Positions 7,048 to 15,506 of a stretch of 35,520 nt of DNA are shown here, piece by piece. A program made the translations under genes and the position numbers. This DNA is from an uncultured Erysipelotrichaceae bacterium (GTDB lineage Bacteria > Bacillota_I > Bacilli_A > RFN20 > CAG-826). The stretch spans positions 1 to 35,520 of the forward strand of contig CADCPC010000030.1 of assembly GCA_902803285.1 (NCBI GenBank). The letters are read 5' to 3'. The notes beneath the pieces are model-generated. The model did not search any database. It was not told the DNA's origin and saw only the letters and a program-made list of their open reading frames with translations. Position 1 is the stretch's first letter. Each line of letters begins with the position of its first letter.

Positions 7048-8292
7048 CTAAATTACTCCTTTTCCTTTTAAGTAAATGTCTAACTTTTCAATATTAGGTT
7101 CCATTAGTTCTGGTTTTACAATTGCCTTTTGAGCGTTGTTAGGATCTTTTAATCCATTGCCAGTCACAATGATTGTGACGCTTTCATCTTTGCTAATGAT
7201 TCCTTCTTCAAGAGCCCTAATAAGTCCTGCTAAAGAAGCAACGCCTGCTGGTTCACCAAACACGCCTTCTTTTCGACCAAGAAGAGCCATCGCTTCAATA
7301 ATCTTTTCATCTGGCACACTAATCCACGCTCCTTTAGAGTTTTCAATGGCTCTCAAAGCTTTAGTTGGATTACGTGGAATGCCAACTGCAATACTATCAG
7401 CGATTGTGTTTTCTTCGCATTCCTTAAGAGGTTCATGATTCTTGCTAGCAACTACGAAAGGCTCACAACCAGTGGATTGAACTCCTAAAATTCTTGGAAT
7501 TCGATCAATTAAGCCAATTTTATGTAGTTCGTAGAACCCTTTATATACACCACCAACTGTGCAGCCATCTCCAACAGAGACAACTACCCAATCAGTAGGT
7601 TTGAAATTAAGTTGTTCAGCAATTTCTAAAGACACTGTTTTCTTTCCTTCAACCATGAATGGATTGATGGCAGCATTGCGGTTATACCAGTGATGTCTAG
7701 CAATTGCTTCTTTTGATAATTTGAACGCTGCTTTATAGTCGCCATCAACAACTACTAAAGTTGCGCCATATAATGAGATTTGAGTTAATTTACCAATAGG
7801 TGCTCTTTTCGGCACAAAGATAACAGCAGGTAAGCCCATATGAGCAGCGTGACATGCACAACTACTAGCAGCATTACCAGTAGAAGAACAAGCAATAACT
7901 TTTGCTCCAGATTCGATTGCTTTTAAAACAGCAACACCACTGGCTCTATCTTTGCTACTTCCAGAAGGATTTAATCCATCATCTTTAATGTATAGGTTCT
8001 TTAGCCCTAACTCGTCAGCGAGATTATGAGATTTGATGAGTGGAGTCCAACCAATTCTTAACATTTCGTCAATATGGTCAGTAGGTATCCCCATCATAGG
8101 AGCATATCTCCACATCGAATAATCTTTGTTATTTTCAAAATATTTTTTTGTTAGGACTTTCTTTAAAGCTTCATAATCATATTCAACATCTAAAATGCCT
8201 TTTTCACCACAATGTGGGCAGGTTAAAAGGTTATCTTTTGTTTCAAAGAATTCACCACATATTGTGCATCGATATCCTTTAATGTAGCTCAT
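7048..8292 (-). CDS. Threonine synthase-like PLP enzyme with zinc ribbon
   Basis: A 414-residue fold-type II PLP enzyme. The N-terminus carries a rubredoxin-like zinc ribbon (C9, C12, C25, C28), as in archaeal and clostridial threonine synthases. The PLP lysine is K114 in NPSGSSKDRA, followed by SSTGNAASS (substrate/carboxylate loop). The phosphate-binding loop is SVGDGCTVGG. The family includes ThrC, cysteate synthase and diaminopropionate-type lyases, so homology alone does not give the substrate. Being inside the ygeW/ygeY operon, 15 bp after xdhB and 2 bp before another PLP enzyme, it more likely handles a product of purine breakdown than makes threonine. No homoserine-pathway gene is nearby. 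Confidence 0.75.
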   Translation of the reverse strand: MSYIKGYRCTICGEFFETKDNLLTCPHCGEKGILDVEYDYEALKKVLTKKYFENNKDYSMWRYAPMMGIPTDHIDEMLRIGWTPLIKSHNLADELGLKNLYIKDDGLNPSGSSKDRASGVAVLKAIESGAKVIACSSTGNAASSCACHAAHMGLPAVIFVPKRAPIGKLTQISLYGATLVVVDGDYKAAFKLSKEAIARHHWYNRNAAINPFMVEGKKTVSLEIAEQLNFKPTDWVVVSVGDGCTVGGVYKGFYELHKIGLIDRIPRILGVQSTGCEPFVVASKNHEPLKECEENTIADSIAVGIPRNPTKALRAIENSKGAWISVPDEKIIEAMALLGRKEGVFGEPAGVASLAGLIRALEEGIISKDESVTIIVTGNGLKDPNNAQKAIVKPELMEPNIEKLDIYLKGKGVI

Positions 8293-8307
8293 ATTCTTTA
8301 CACCCCT

Positions 8308-9147
8308 TTATTTGATTTTTGTTAAGAAGTCTTTTAATAAGTTCATCGCCACTTTTTTACGATAATCCTTAGTACTTCTTTGGTCAGTTATTGGATTAAT
8401 AATTTCATCATATTTGCGGATAATTTCTGGAATTTGCTGTGAAAATTCATCGATTTTTAGTCCAATGTATTGTTTTTCAATGTCTCTATTTCTAACTACT
8501 GTTATAGAAACGCTGCCAAAACCAATTCTTAAATCTTTAATGATGCCCTCTTTAGTTATATATGCGCCTAAGAAAGATAATTTAGAAATTGATTCAGCGG
8601 CTCTACTACCGACTTTTTTCCAATAGTAATGTAAATCATGATGTGGGATAACTATCTCAGTTATCATTTCGTCAGGCTTTCGATCTATTTTTCTAACTCC
8701 TTTTATGAAGTCTTTTACTAATATTTCTCGTTTTGATTCTTTATTTTGTAGCACTAAATAAGCATCTAAAACATATAATGCGACCAAAGTGTCTCCAGCA
8801 GGAGAAGCATTGCCAATATTCCCCGCTAATGTCGCCATATTTCTGATGTTTGGAGAGGCTAGTTCACTAATAACATCTTTAAATAGTTGAGGCACTAATT
8901 CACTAGAAGAGATATCGCGATACTTTGTGGTAGCCCCAATATGAACCCCTTTATCATCACTTCTAATGAAGTTAAGCTCTTCAAGATTAGAGATATATAG
9001 AACATCTTTTTCAAAAGTTGGAAGTAGCCCACTACTACGATGTTTTTGCACCATTAAATCAGTGCCACCAGCAATGATATAGCAATCGTGATTAGATAAT
9101 ATATCTAATGCTTCAGAAAGATTTTTAGGAATAAAATGATTAATCAT
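8308..9147 (-). CDS. Molybdenum hydroxylase 1, FAD-binding subunit
   Basis: A 279-residue CoxM/XdhB-type flavoprotein subunit. AGGTD (26-30) contacts the FAD pyrophosphate. ATLAGNIGNASPAGD is the second FAD loop. A C-terminal domain of the CO dehydrogenase flavoprotein type follows. It passes electrons between the iron-sulfur subunit and the external acceptor. It overlaps the 2Fe-2S gene by 8 bp, with AAAGGAG before the ATG, so the three subunits are translationally linked in the order Mo, 2Fe-2S, FAD. Confidence 0.9.
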   Translation of the reverse strand: MINHFIPKNLSEALDILSNHDCYIIAGGTDLMVQKHRSSGLLPTFEKDVLYISNLEELNFIRSDDKGVHIGATTKYRDISSSELVPQLFKDVISELASPNIRNMATLAGNIGNASPAGDTLVALYVLDAYLVLQNKESKREILVKDFIKGVRKIDRKPDEMITEIVIPHHDLHYYWKKVGSRAAESISKLSFLGAYITKEGIIKDLRIGFGSVSITVVRNRDIEKQYIGLKIDEFSQQIPEIIRKYDEIINPITDQRSTKDYRKKVAMNLLKDFLTKIK

Positions 9148-9610
9148 TCTTTTCTCCTTTCTGAGATGCTAATCTCACTGAATTTATAATTCCTTGATAA
9201 CCAGTGCAGCGGCATAGGTTACCAGAAAGAGCAACTTTAATTTCCTCATCAGTTGGATGAGGATTACTTTGTAATAAAGCGTATGTAGCAATAATCATTC
9301 CTGGTGTACAGAATCCACATTGACTGCCACCCATCTTGGCGAAAGCATCAGCGATAACATTGTATTCTTTACTTTCTCTAATGCCTTCGATAGTCATTAC
9401 TTCTTTGCCAATGACATTTGCAATAGGAGTTAAACATGAATCATAAGGGATATTATCTACTAAAACTGTGCAAGCACCACAACTACCTTCGCCACATCCT
9501 TCTTTTGTGCCAGTGAGATGTAATTCGTTTCTAATAACATCTAAAAGCCTCATTGATGGATCAACATCAACGGTAACGTTATGTTTGTTGATAACAAAAT
9601 TAATCTTCAT
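9140..9610 (-). CDS. Molybdenum hydroxylase 1, 2Fe-2S subunit
   Basis: A 156-residue iron-sulfur subunit with both clusters of the xanthine dehydrogenase family. The plant-ferredoxin-type cluster uses C39, C44, C47 and C59 (GCGEGSCGAC). The second, all-helical cluster uses C98, C101, C133 and C135 (CGFC and CRC). It relays electrons from the molybdenum site to FAD. The start at 9610 lies within the end of the Mo-subunit gene and follows GGAG by about 9 bases. Confidence 0.94.
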   Translation of the reverse strand: MKINFVINKHNVTVDVDPSMRLLDVIRNELHLTGTKEGCGEGSCGACTVLVDNIPYDSCLTPIANVIGKEVMTIEGIRESKEYNVIADAFAKMGGSQCGFCTPGMIIATYALLQSNPHPTDEEIKVALSGNLCRCTGYQGIINSVRLASQKGEKND

Positions 9611-11693
9611 GGCTCAATAACTCCATAATATATTCTGGATTAGCAGGGACTTTGTTTACTTTGTGTTTAATTGCCATTTCTATGGCAAGAGCAATTGCAG
9701 GAGCTCCTCCTACAAAAGTTAATTCTCCCGCTCCTTTAGCGCCAAAAGCACCATAAGGGAATGGATTATCAACAAATCCTGTTTCTAATTCAGGAACATC
9801 TTCAATAGTAGGGATGATGTAATCAGATAAATTTCTTTGTCTAAATTTTCCATCAATTGCTACTTCGTTTTCTAAATAGCCATAGCCTAATGCTTGAACA
9901 ATTCCACCGTCAGCCTGGCCAACAACAATTCTTTCATCTATGCAGTGACCTACATCATATGTAGACCAGCAACCATCGACTTTGATTTGATAAGTGAGAG
10001 GATCAAAAGATACTTCCACAATATTGACTCCCCAAGCATATCCTGGATAGGCATCTCCTTGCATTGTTGCTTCATCCCAATGGATGAAATTAGGAGCGAC
10101 ATATGGTTCAATAATTTCTTGTTCTTCTCCATCTACCCAAATATCTTTAAGATGCTGTGCAGCTTTAGCCGCTAAACCACCAACAATGATAATTGTTCTG
10201 CTAGCAGCCGTAGGTCCAGTAGAAAGAGTCAATGATGTATCAGGTGCATCATAAATAACTTTATCTTCTGGTATTCCAAGAGTGTCCACCACAATTCGCT
10301 TTAAGGTAGTTCTATTACCTTGCCCAAAATCAACTTGTGATGTGTAGAATGTGACCACTCCGTCTTTGTCTTTTTTAATTCTTAACTTGGCTTTGATAAT
10401 ATCGCTTTCACCACCACCGGTAAATCCGCAGCCGTGTAGGAACCAGCTCATTCCAATACCGCGATTGCTGCCTGGTCTAGAATAAAGTTTTACTTTATTT
10501 TCATAATCAGACATCTTCATCGCTTTATCGCGTAGTTCTTTTAATACGATTGGGTCTCTAAAGATACCGTTTGTAGAAGTGATATCTCCTTGTTTAACCA
10601 TATATTTGTTTCTGAGCTCTAATGGGTCAATTCCAAGATGATTTGCTAAATGATGAATAAATAATTCAATTGCAAAAATCGATTGAGGAGAACCAAATCC
10701 TCTAAAGGCTGCACTAGGAACTTTATTGGTACAATAAGCATCACCATTAACGATGAGATTATCAAATGTGTAGGCGTTGGTGCACGCAATTAGGGCACGA
10801 GATAAGACAACTCCTGAACAACCTTTATAAGCGCCACCATCAATATGAACATGGATATTCAAACCTATAATGTTTTTGTGCTTATCTAAATAAGCAGATA
10901 TCTCTGTTCTACTTGGATGCCTTTTAGTAGTGAATGCAATATCTTCAGGACGATCAAATATCATCCTAATTGGTTTCCTTATTTTTAATAACGCTGTGGC
11001 AAGTTGTCCACCCATCAGAGATGGATAATGTTCTTTCCCACCAAAAGCACCACCAACTGCTGGCTGAATAACTCTTACCTTATTCTCTGGGTAATTAGTC
11101 ACTCTCATAATTGCTTTATGGATATAGAAAGGACACTGCATTGATGCTTTGACGGTAATGACATCATTGTCGAAATAAACAATCATGCCTTGAGTTTCTA
11201 AATATGCTTGTTCTTGATAACCAGTTGCAAAGGATTCGCTATAAATTTCAGCAGCACCTTTAAATAATTCTGGGTTACCTTTAGTAAATTCTTTGTAAAT
11301 ATAAGAATTCACCATTTCAAATACTGGTGTCTCTTCTTCATAGGTAATATTGACTTGAGCAGCCAAGTCTAAGCACTTGCCTTTATCTTCTCCAACAATA
11401 AGACCAATAGTCTCACCTAAATAGTTAACTTGTTTGTCAACAAATATTGGCCAATCATCAAATATGATATTACATATATTTTCTCCCACTATATCTTTAG
11501 CGGAAATAAAGTAATACCCTTTAGGTAATTCAGGTAATTTAATATCTAAAACTTTGCCTTTAGCAATAGTTGATCTTACAGAAACCGCAGTTAAAAGATC
11601 ATCCATTTGGATGTCACCAGTAAATATGGCTTTGCCAGCCATCTTATCAGCGTTATCTACTTTAGTAACTGAGGTTTTGTATTCTGGTAGCAT
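9600..11693 (-). CDS. Molybdenum hydroxylase 1, molybdopterin-binding large subunit (purine-type)
   Basis: A 697-residue large subunit of the xanthine oxidase family, on the short side (typical 750-780). The molybdenum-site signature VGGAFGGKE (213-221) ends in Glu221, aligning with the purine-binding Glu of bovine xanthine oxidase (E802). Arg331 in AAFRGFGSPQ aligns with the conserved active-site Arg. GAKGAGE near the C-terminus provides the catalytic Glu657. This Glu/Arg/Glu set suggests hydroxylation of a purine such as xanthine or hypoxanthine, or the reverse reduction of urate. A closely related heteroaromatic substrate cannot be excluded. It lies 1 bp after the preA-like gene and overlaps the 2Fe-2S gene by 11 bp. 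Confidence 0.88.
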   Translation of the reverse strand: MLPEYKTSVTKVDNADKMAGKAIFTGDIQMDDLLTAVSVRSTIAKGKVLDIKLPELPKGYYFISAKDIVGENICNIIFDDWPIFVDKQVNYLGETIGLIVGEDKGKCLDLAAQVNITYEEETPVFEMVNSYIYKEFTKGNPELFKGAAEIYSESFATGYQEQAYLETQGMIVYFDNDVITVKASMQCPFYIHKAIMRVTNYPENKVRVIQPAVGGAFGGKEHYPSLMGGQLATALLKIRKPIRMIFDRPEDIAFTTKRHPSRTEISAYLDKHKNIIGLNIHVHIDGGAYKGCSGVVLSRALIACTNAYTFDNLIVNGDAYCTNKVPSAAFRGFGSPQSIFAIELFIHHLANHLGIDPLELRNKYMVKQGDITSTNGIFRDPIVLKELRDKAMKMSDYENKVKLYSRPGSNRGIGMSWFLHGCGFTGGGESDIIKAKLRIKKDKDGVVTFYTSQVDFGQGNRTTLKRIVVDTLGIPEDKVIYDAPDTSLTLSTGPTAASRTIIIVGGLAAKAAQHLKDIWVDGEEQEIIEPYVAPNFIHWDEATMQGDAYPGYAWGVNIVEVSFDPLTYQIKVDGCWSTYDVGHCIDERIVVGQADGGIVQALGYGYLENEVAIDGKFRQRNLSDYIIPTIEDVPELETGFVDNPFPYGAFGAKGAGELTFVGGAPAIALAIEMAIKHKVNKVPANPEYIMELLSHED

Positions 11694-11694
11694 T

Positions 11695-12774
11695 TTAGAA
11701 TTTAATAGCTCGTACTGGGCATCTAGAAGCGCATAATCCGCATCTAAAGCATTTATCTTTGTTAAACGAAGGACAACCTTCTACCATATCGATTGCAAAA
11801 TATGGGCAGTTTCTTTCACACAATCTGCAATGTGTGCATTTATCCTTATCAACTGCTGGTAATTCGTGTTCATAAGTCACCATATTTGTAAGATGCGTAT
11901 CGATAACTTCTTGAACGGAACTAAATCCGTATTTTTCTAATTCTTTTGGTAAGTCTGCAATGACTTTTGCATATAATTCTTTTCCCTTGAGCATAGGTGC
12001 GCTTAACATGCCTACCGCACTAGCGCCTGCTAAAAGGAATTCAATGACATCTTTTGCGGAAGAAACTCCACCTACCCCAATAACTGTTAAGCTAGGTTCA
12101 GCTTGTTTGATTGTGTAGACTGTTGCTAAAGCAAGAGGCTTAATAACTGGTCCGCTCATCCACACGAATCCTTTATCGTTAGAACACGCCATTTTGCGGT
12201 TAGCAATATCAATCACCATGCTTGGTCCTAATGAGTTAATAGCCACCACACCATTAGCACCATTCTCTTTAATAATTCTTGCAAAATGAGCAGGATCTGG
12301 AATGTGTGGAGATATTTTCATATAGAAAGGCTTTGTGGTTAGGCTTCTAATTGTTCTAACTACTTCACCCATCTTTTCATGATCAGTTCCAACATAATGG
12401 CAGCTCACTTCAAAAGCGTCTGCAAATTCATCTAATAATGGAATGAGTTCTTCCATATCTTCTTTGGTGTAACCAACTGAGATAATTAGAGGAGTGTCTC
12501 CTTTTTTAGCTTTTAATTCTGGGAGGAATTCATTAATCCATTTTTCTTTTGGATATTCTGTCCAAAGCTCACAGTTATAAATAGCGTTTCCTTCTCCAAT
12601 GATACATGGATGAGGAATATGAGCATCTTTAGTGGAAATAGTTTTAGCGACAAGTCCCCCTAAACCAGCTTCTTTAAGCCAAAGAATCTTCTCTGCATCG
12701 CCAACAAGAGGTCCTGCTGCTGGCATTAAAGGGTTCTTAAGAACAAGGCCATCAAATTTTGTAGAAAGATCCAT
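11695..12774 (-). CDS. PreA-like dihydropyrimidine/dihydroorotate dehydrogenase with two 4Fe-4S sites
   Basis: The 359-residue protein joins an FMN-binding TIM barrel of the dihydroorotate dehydrogenase class to a C-terminal ferredoxin with two CxxCxxCxxxCP motifs (CTHCRLCERNCP and CFRCGLCASRCP). The N-terminus, LKNPLMPAAGP, is typical. The active loop reads FEVSCHYVG, where dihydropyrimidine dehydrogenases have NxSCPHG, so the Cys is kept but Asn, Pro and His are changed. The FMN phosphate site GVGGVSSAKD is present. It is the first gene of operon A and takes the place that the much larger YgfK reductase holds in better-known clusters. Reduction of an oxidised purine or pyrimidine ring is inferred. 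No PreT partner is in the window. Confidence 0.82.
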   Translation of the reverse strand: MDLSTKFDGLVLKNPLMPAAGPLVGDAEKILWLKEAGLGGLVAKTISTKDAHIPHPCIIGEGNAIYNCELWTEYPKEKWINEFLPELKAKKGDTPLIISVGYTKEDMEELIPLLDEFADAFEVSCHYVGTDHEKMGEVVRTIRSLTTKPFYMKISPHIPDPAHFARIIKENGANGVVAINSLGPSMVIDIANRKMACSNDKGFVWMSGPVIKPLALATVYTIKQAEPSLTVIGVGGVSSAKDVIEFLLAGASAVGMLSAPMLKGKELYAKVIADLPKELEKYGFSSVQEVIDTHLTNMVTYEHELPAVDKDKCTHCRLCERNCPYFAIDMVEGCPSFNKDKCFRCGLCASRCPVRAIKF

Positions 12775-12803
12775 GAATTATCTCCTTCTGACGCAAAATA
12801 AAA

Positions 12804-12829
12804 TAACAAGGAAAATATTTTCATTGTTA
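12804..12829. promoter_or_regulatory. 26-bp near-perfect palindrome in the operon A leader
   Basis: The half-sites TAACAAGGAAAAT and ATTTTCATTGTTA form a 26-bp dyad with a single mismatch. It lies between the promoter and the ribosome binding site of the preA-like gene, roughly 20-45 bases after the predicted transcription start. It is most simply a repressor operator, though a short mRNA hairpin is possible. Confidence 0.6.
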
Positions 12830-12854
12830 AATAGTTACGTCTCTCATTGACTAT

Positions 12855-12883
12855 ATTATATATAGTATTAATTTTGTTTTTAA
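12855..12883 (-). promoter_or_regulatory. Sigma-A-type promoter of operon A
   Basis: On the minus strand TTAAAA (12883-12878), a 17-bp spacer and TATAAT (12860-12855) precede the preA-like gene. This leaves a leader of about 70 bases with AGAAGGAGA before the ATG. Confidence 0.55.
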
Positions 12884-12918
12884 GAAAAAAATAAAAAAGC
12901 CACTGTTAATCAGTGACT
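12884..12918 (-). terminator. Terminator of operon B (after ssnA)
   Basis: On the minus strand AGTCACTG, loop ATTAA, CAGTGGCT is followed by TTTTTATTTTTTT. The stem includes the last codons and stop of ssnA. It separates operon B from the promoter of operon A. Confidence 0.88.
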
Positions 12919-14192
12919 CTTTTCCATAGCTCTTTGCTATATTCTTTGGATTTTTCCAACTCTTTTTTAACGCTGTTTGATGTGAGTTCATAATTCTTCA
13001 CAAGCTGTTTGCCATTAACATAGACGTTTCTTGGTTTGAAGTTAGGAAATAGGCCAAAGAAGATGTGTCCAAATGCGTTTTTATAATTCATTTCAGTAAA
13101 TGGGACATAATCCACTGTTAGGAAGTCAGCAACATAACCATTTTGAAGTTTTCCAATCTTAACACCAAGTCTTCTGCTAACGTATTCGTAAGCATTAACA
13201 ATACAGTTTTTAATATCATCAAGCGAAACTCCTAAAGGAGAACTATTTTTTAGATGTCCTAAATAGTAAGTGTTGAGGTATTCAGTAGTCATCGATGAAG
13301 ATAAGCCGTCATTGCCAATCATTACTTTAACCCCAGAATCAATGATGCTTCTAATGTCAGTAATGCCAACCGCATTATTTAAGTTACTTGATGGGTTAAT
13401 AACAACATAAGCTTTTCTTTCTTTGATGATTTCAATTTCTTTTGCAGTTGTAAATGTGCAGTGCACTAGTAGTGAATCTGGTTTAATAAGATGATACTTG
13501 TCTAGTCTTTCAACAATTGTAGTTTGATAGTTCATCAAGCAATCATCGACGTCCATTTTACTTTCAGCAACATGAATATGAATAGGTGTATCTCCTTGTT
13601 TCTTAGCGATTTCCTTCAACGAATTATCACTAAGTGACATAGAAGCGTGCATGCCAAATAAACCACCAACATGTTTGGAAGCAAAACTACTATTTTCTTT
13701 AATGCAGTCTTTGATGTTATAACGATCGCTACTTTCAAAGCAGAACAAACCTCTCATGTGAAGTTTATTCACTAATGCTTTTTGAAGTGATGACAAAGAG
13801 CCAACAATTTCTTCTCCAGAAGCATGATGATCAATTATTGTTGTGACACCATTAAGTAAAAATTCGCTTCCGGCTGCAATGCCAGAATAATAAGTAATGT
13901 CGTTATCAATCTTATCATCAAGCTTCCACCACATTTGATCTAAGATGTCTTGGAAGTTTTTAGGATTGAATGGAAGAGATAAGCCTCTAGCAAAAATTGA
14001 ATAAATATGTGAATGAGCGCAAACAAATGAAGGCATAACGATTTGACCATGTCCGTGAATGACATGATAGAAGTTATTTTTGAATTGACTCATTGGGCCA
14101 ACTTCACGAACGATATCATCAAAAACGATATATCCATCTTCGATAAAATTATCATAATCAAATATCTTTACATTAATAATCGCTTTAAACAT
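12906..14192 (-). CDS. ssnA: SsnA-type amidohydrolase (aminohydrolase)
   Basis: A 428-residue amidohydrolase-superfamily enzyme of the SsnA/AtzA/guanine-deaminase group. Metal ligands are visible: H60 and H62 (AHSH), H207 (IHVAES), H244 (LVHCTF) and D295 (GNDG). There is no carboxylated lysine, so it should have a single metal ion and a deaminase- or ring-opening-type active site. SsnA genes accompany ygeW, ygeY and hydantoinases. The protein probably hydrolyses a C-N bond in a purine-derived ring (inference). It follows the hydantoinase gene by 2 bp and ends operon B. Confidence 0.85.
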   Translation of the reverse strand: MFKAIINVKIFDYDNFIEDGYIVFDDIVREVGPMSQFKNNFYHVIHGHGQIVMPSFVCAHSHIYSIFARGLSLPFNPKNFQDILDQMWWKLDDKIDNDITYYSGIAAGSEFLLNGVTTIIDHHASGEEIVGSLSSLQKALVNKLHMRGLFCFESSDRYNIKDCIKENSSFASKHVGGLFGMHASMSLSDNSLKEIAKKQGDTPIHIHVAESKMDVDDCLMNYQTTIVERLDKYHLIKPDSLLVHCTFTTAKEIEIIKERKAYVVINPSSNLNNAVGITDIRSIIDSGVKVMIGNDGLSSSMTTEYLNTYYLGHLKNSSPLGVSLDDIKNCIVNAYEYVSRRLGVKIGKLQNGYVADFLTVDYVPFTEMNYKNAFGHIFFGLFPNFKPRNVYVNGKQLVKNYELTSNSVKKELEKSKEYSKELWKRVTD

Positions 14193-14194
14193 AT

Positions 14195-15505
14195 TTAGCT
14201 CCTTTTAATATCACAATTTACTAACCTACCAACATTATTAATAAACTCGCCATTTTTAACAATGAATTTTCCTCTTAATAATGTATCAGTAATTCTTTGG
14301 TCAGTAGGTAGATTTTCATATATAGAATAGTCGACATTCCCATGAGGTTTTTTAACTACTCCATCAAGGTTTTCCACAATCGCTAAATCCGCTAAATTTC
14401 CAACTTTAATTCCAGTTTTGTCAGTAAATTTCTCAAGTATTGCAGTATTTTTGCTCATTTTATCAATAACTTCATCGCCAAACATTTTGTGTAAGACAAT
14501 ATAAGAATGTTCAATACCTCCAATGCCTAGTGGATGACCTGCTAATAATGGGTGAGTTTTCTTATCTTCGCTAGTAAACGAACAGTGATCTGTACCAATA
14601 GCGAAAACATGACTAAAGTTAACACACATTAATCTTCTTTCTTCTTCACTTCTTAGTGGAGGAGCAAATGTATATAGATATCCTTTTTCGCCATTTAAGA
14701 GGTCTTTATTTAAAGCAAAGTATTGAGGACAAGATTCGATAAAAATATTTTTGTTTAGACTTTCACCAAATTGCTCAATAATTTTCTTAAGTGTATATCC
14801 GCTTGAACAGTGGACCATATATAGATGTCCATCAGTTTCAACTGCGTATTTGCAAAGTTTTAAAGCTTCACTAGTTTCACATTCGCTATTTCTTGCTTCT
14901 GATATATCTGTGCATTTAAGAGTAGGATCTCGATTAATCATCTCATCTTTTTCAATATGAGCAGTTACCACGAAATCATATTTTTTGGAAAGTCTTAGTA
15001 ATTCAATGATGTCTTTATCGTTTGTTCTACGATGAGTTTCTGAATACGTGGTGAATAACTTGATAGTGTTTATACCAAGTTCTTTCATCTTTAAGACATA
15101 TTCTTCTAAATCGCCATTAGGTTCCCTAATGCAAGCATGGAAATGGTAATCCACAGGACATTTCTTTGCGAGTTTTAATCTTTCATTAAAAGATTTTTCT
15201 AACTCTTCAGCGTTTCTACTAGGATCTAAGAAATCAATAATTGTGGTAACTCCACCTAAGGCAGCGCTTTTGCCTCCACTATAAAAGTCATCTCTTGAAG
15301 TAACCGTCCCACACCATAATTCAAAATGAACATGTGGATCAATTAGCCCAGGAATAATCTTTTTATTGGAAGCATCGTAACACTCTTTAGCATCAGGCTC
15401 TTCATTTCCTATATAGGAAATCTTTTCCCCGCTAATACCAATATTAGTTTTAATAAAGTGATGGTCTATATAGGCTTCACCATTTTTGATTAGTAGATCA
15501 AGCAT
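14195..15505 (-). CDS. hyuA: Dihydropyrimidinase/hydantoinase-like cyclic amidohydrolase
   Basis: A 436-residue binuclear zinc hydrolase. The H58-x-H60 motif (DPHVHFE), the carboxylated Lys149 in TIKLFTTY, His183 (AHIE), His232 (VHCSSG) and Asp306 (GTDHC) match the D-hydantoinase/dihydropyrimidinase set in order. The product opens cyclic amides such as hydantoins, dihydropyrimidines or partly reduced purine rings in the cytoplasm. Its place between a molybdenum hydroxylase and ssnA points to the purine route. It starts 1 bp after the Mo-subunit gene ends and is followed 2 bp later by ssnA. Confidence 0.88.
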   Translation of the reverse strand: MLDLLIKNGEAYIDHHFIKTNIGISGEKISYIGNEEPDAKECYDASNKKIIPGLIDPHVHFELWCGTVTSRDDFYSGGKSAALGGVTTIIDFLDPSRNAEELEKSFNERLKLAKKCPVDYHFHACIREPNGDLEEYVLKMKELGINTIKLFTTYSETHRRTNDKDIIELLRLSKKYDFVVTAHIEKDEMINRDPTLKCTDISEARNSECETSEALKLCKYAVETDGHLYMVHCSSGYTLKKIIEQFGESLNKNIFIESCPQYFALNKDLLNGEKGYLYTFAPPLRSEEERRLMCVNFSHVFAIGTDHCSFTSEDKKTHPLLAGHPLGIGGIEHSYIVLHKMFGDEVIDKMSKNTAILEKFTDKTGIKVGNLADLAIVENLDGVVKKPHGNVDYSIYENLPTDQRITDTLLRGKFIVKNGEFINNVGRLVNCDIKRS

Positions 15506-15506
15506 T

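Noticed and set aside
7048-8292. Dedicated threonine synthase for threonine biosynthesis
   Set aside because: No thrA/thrB nearby, and the gene is locked inside the purine operon. The fold family has several other activities.
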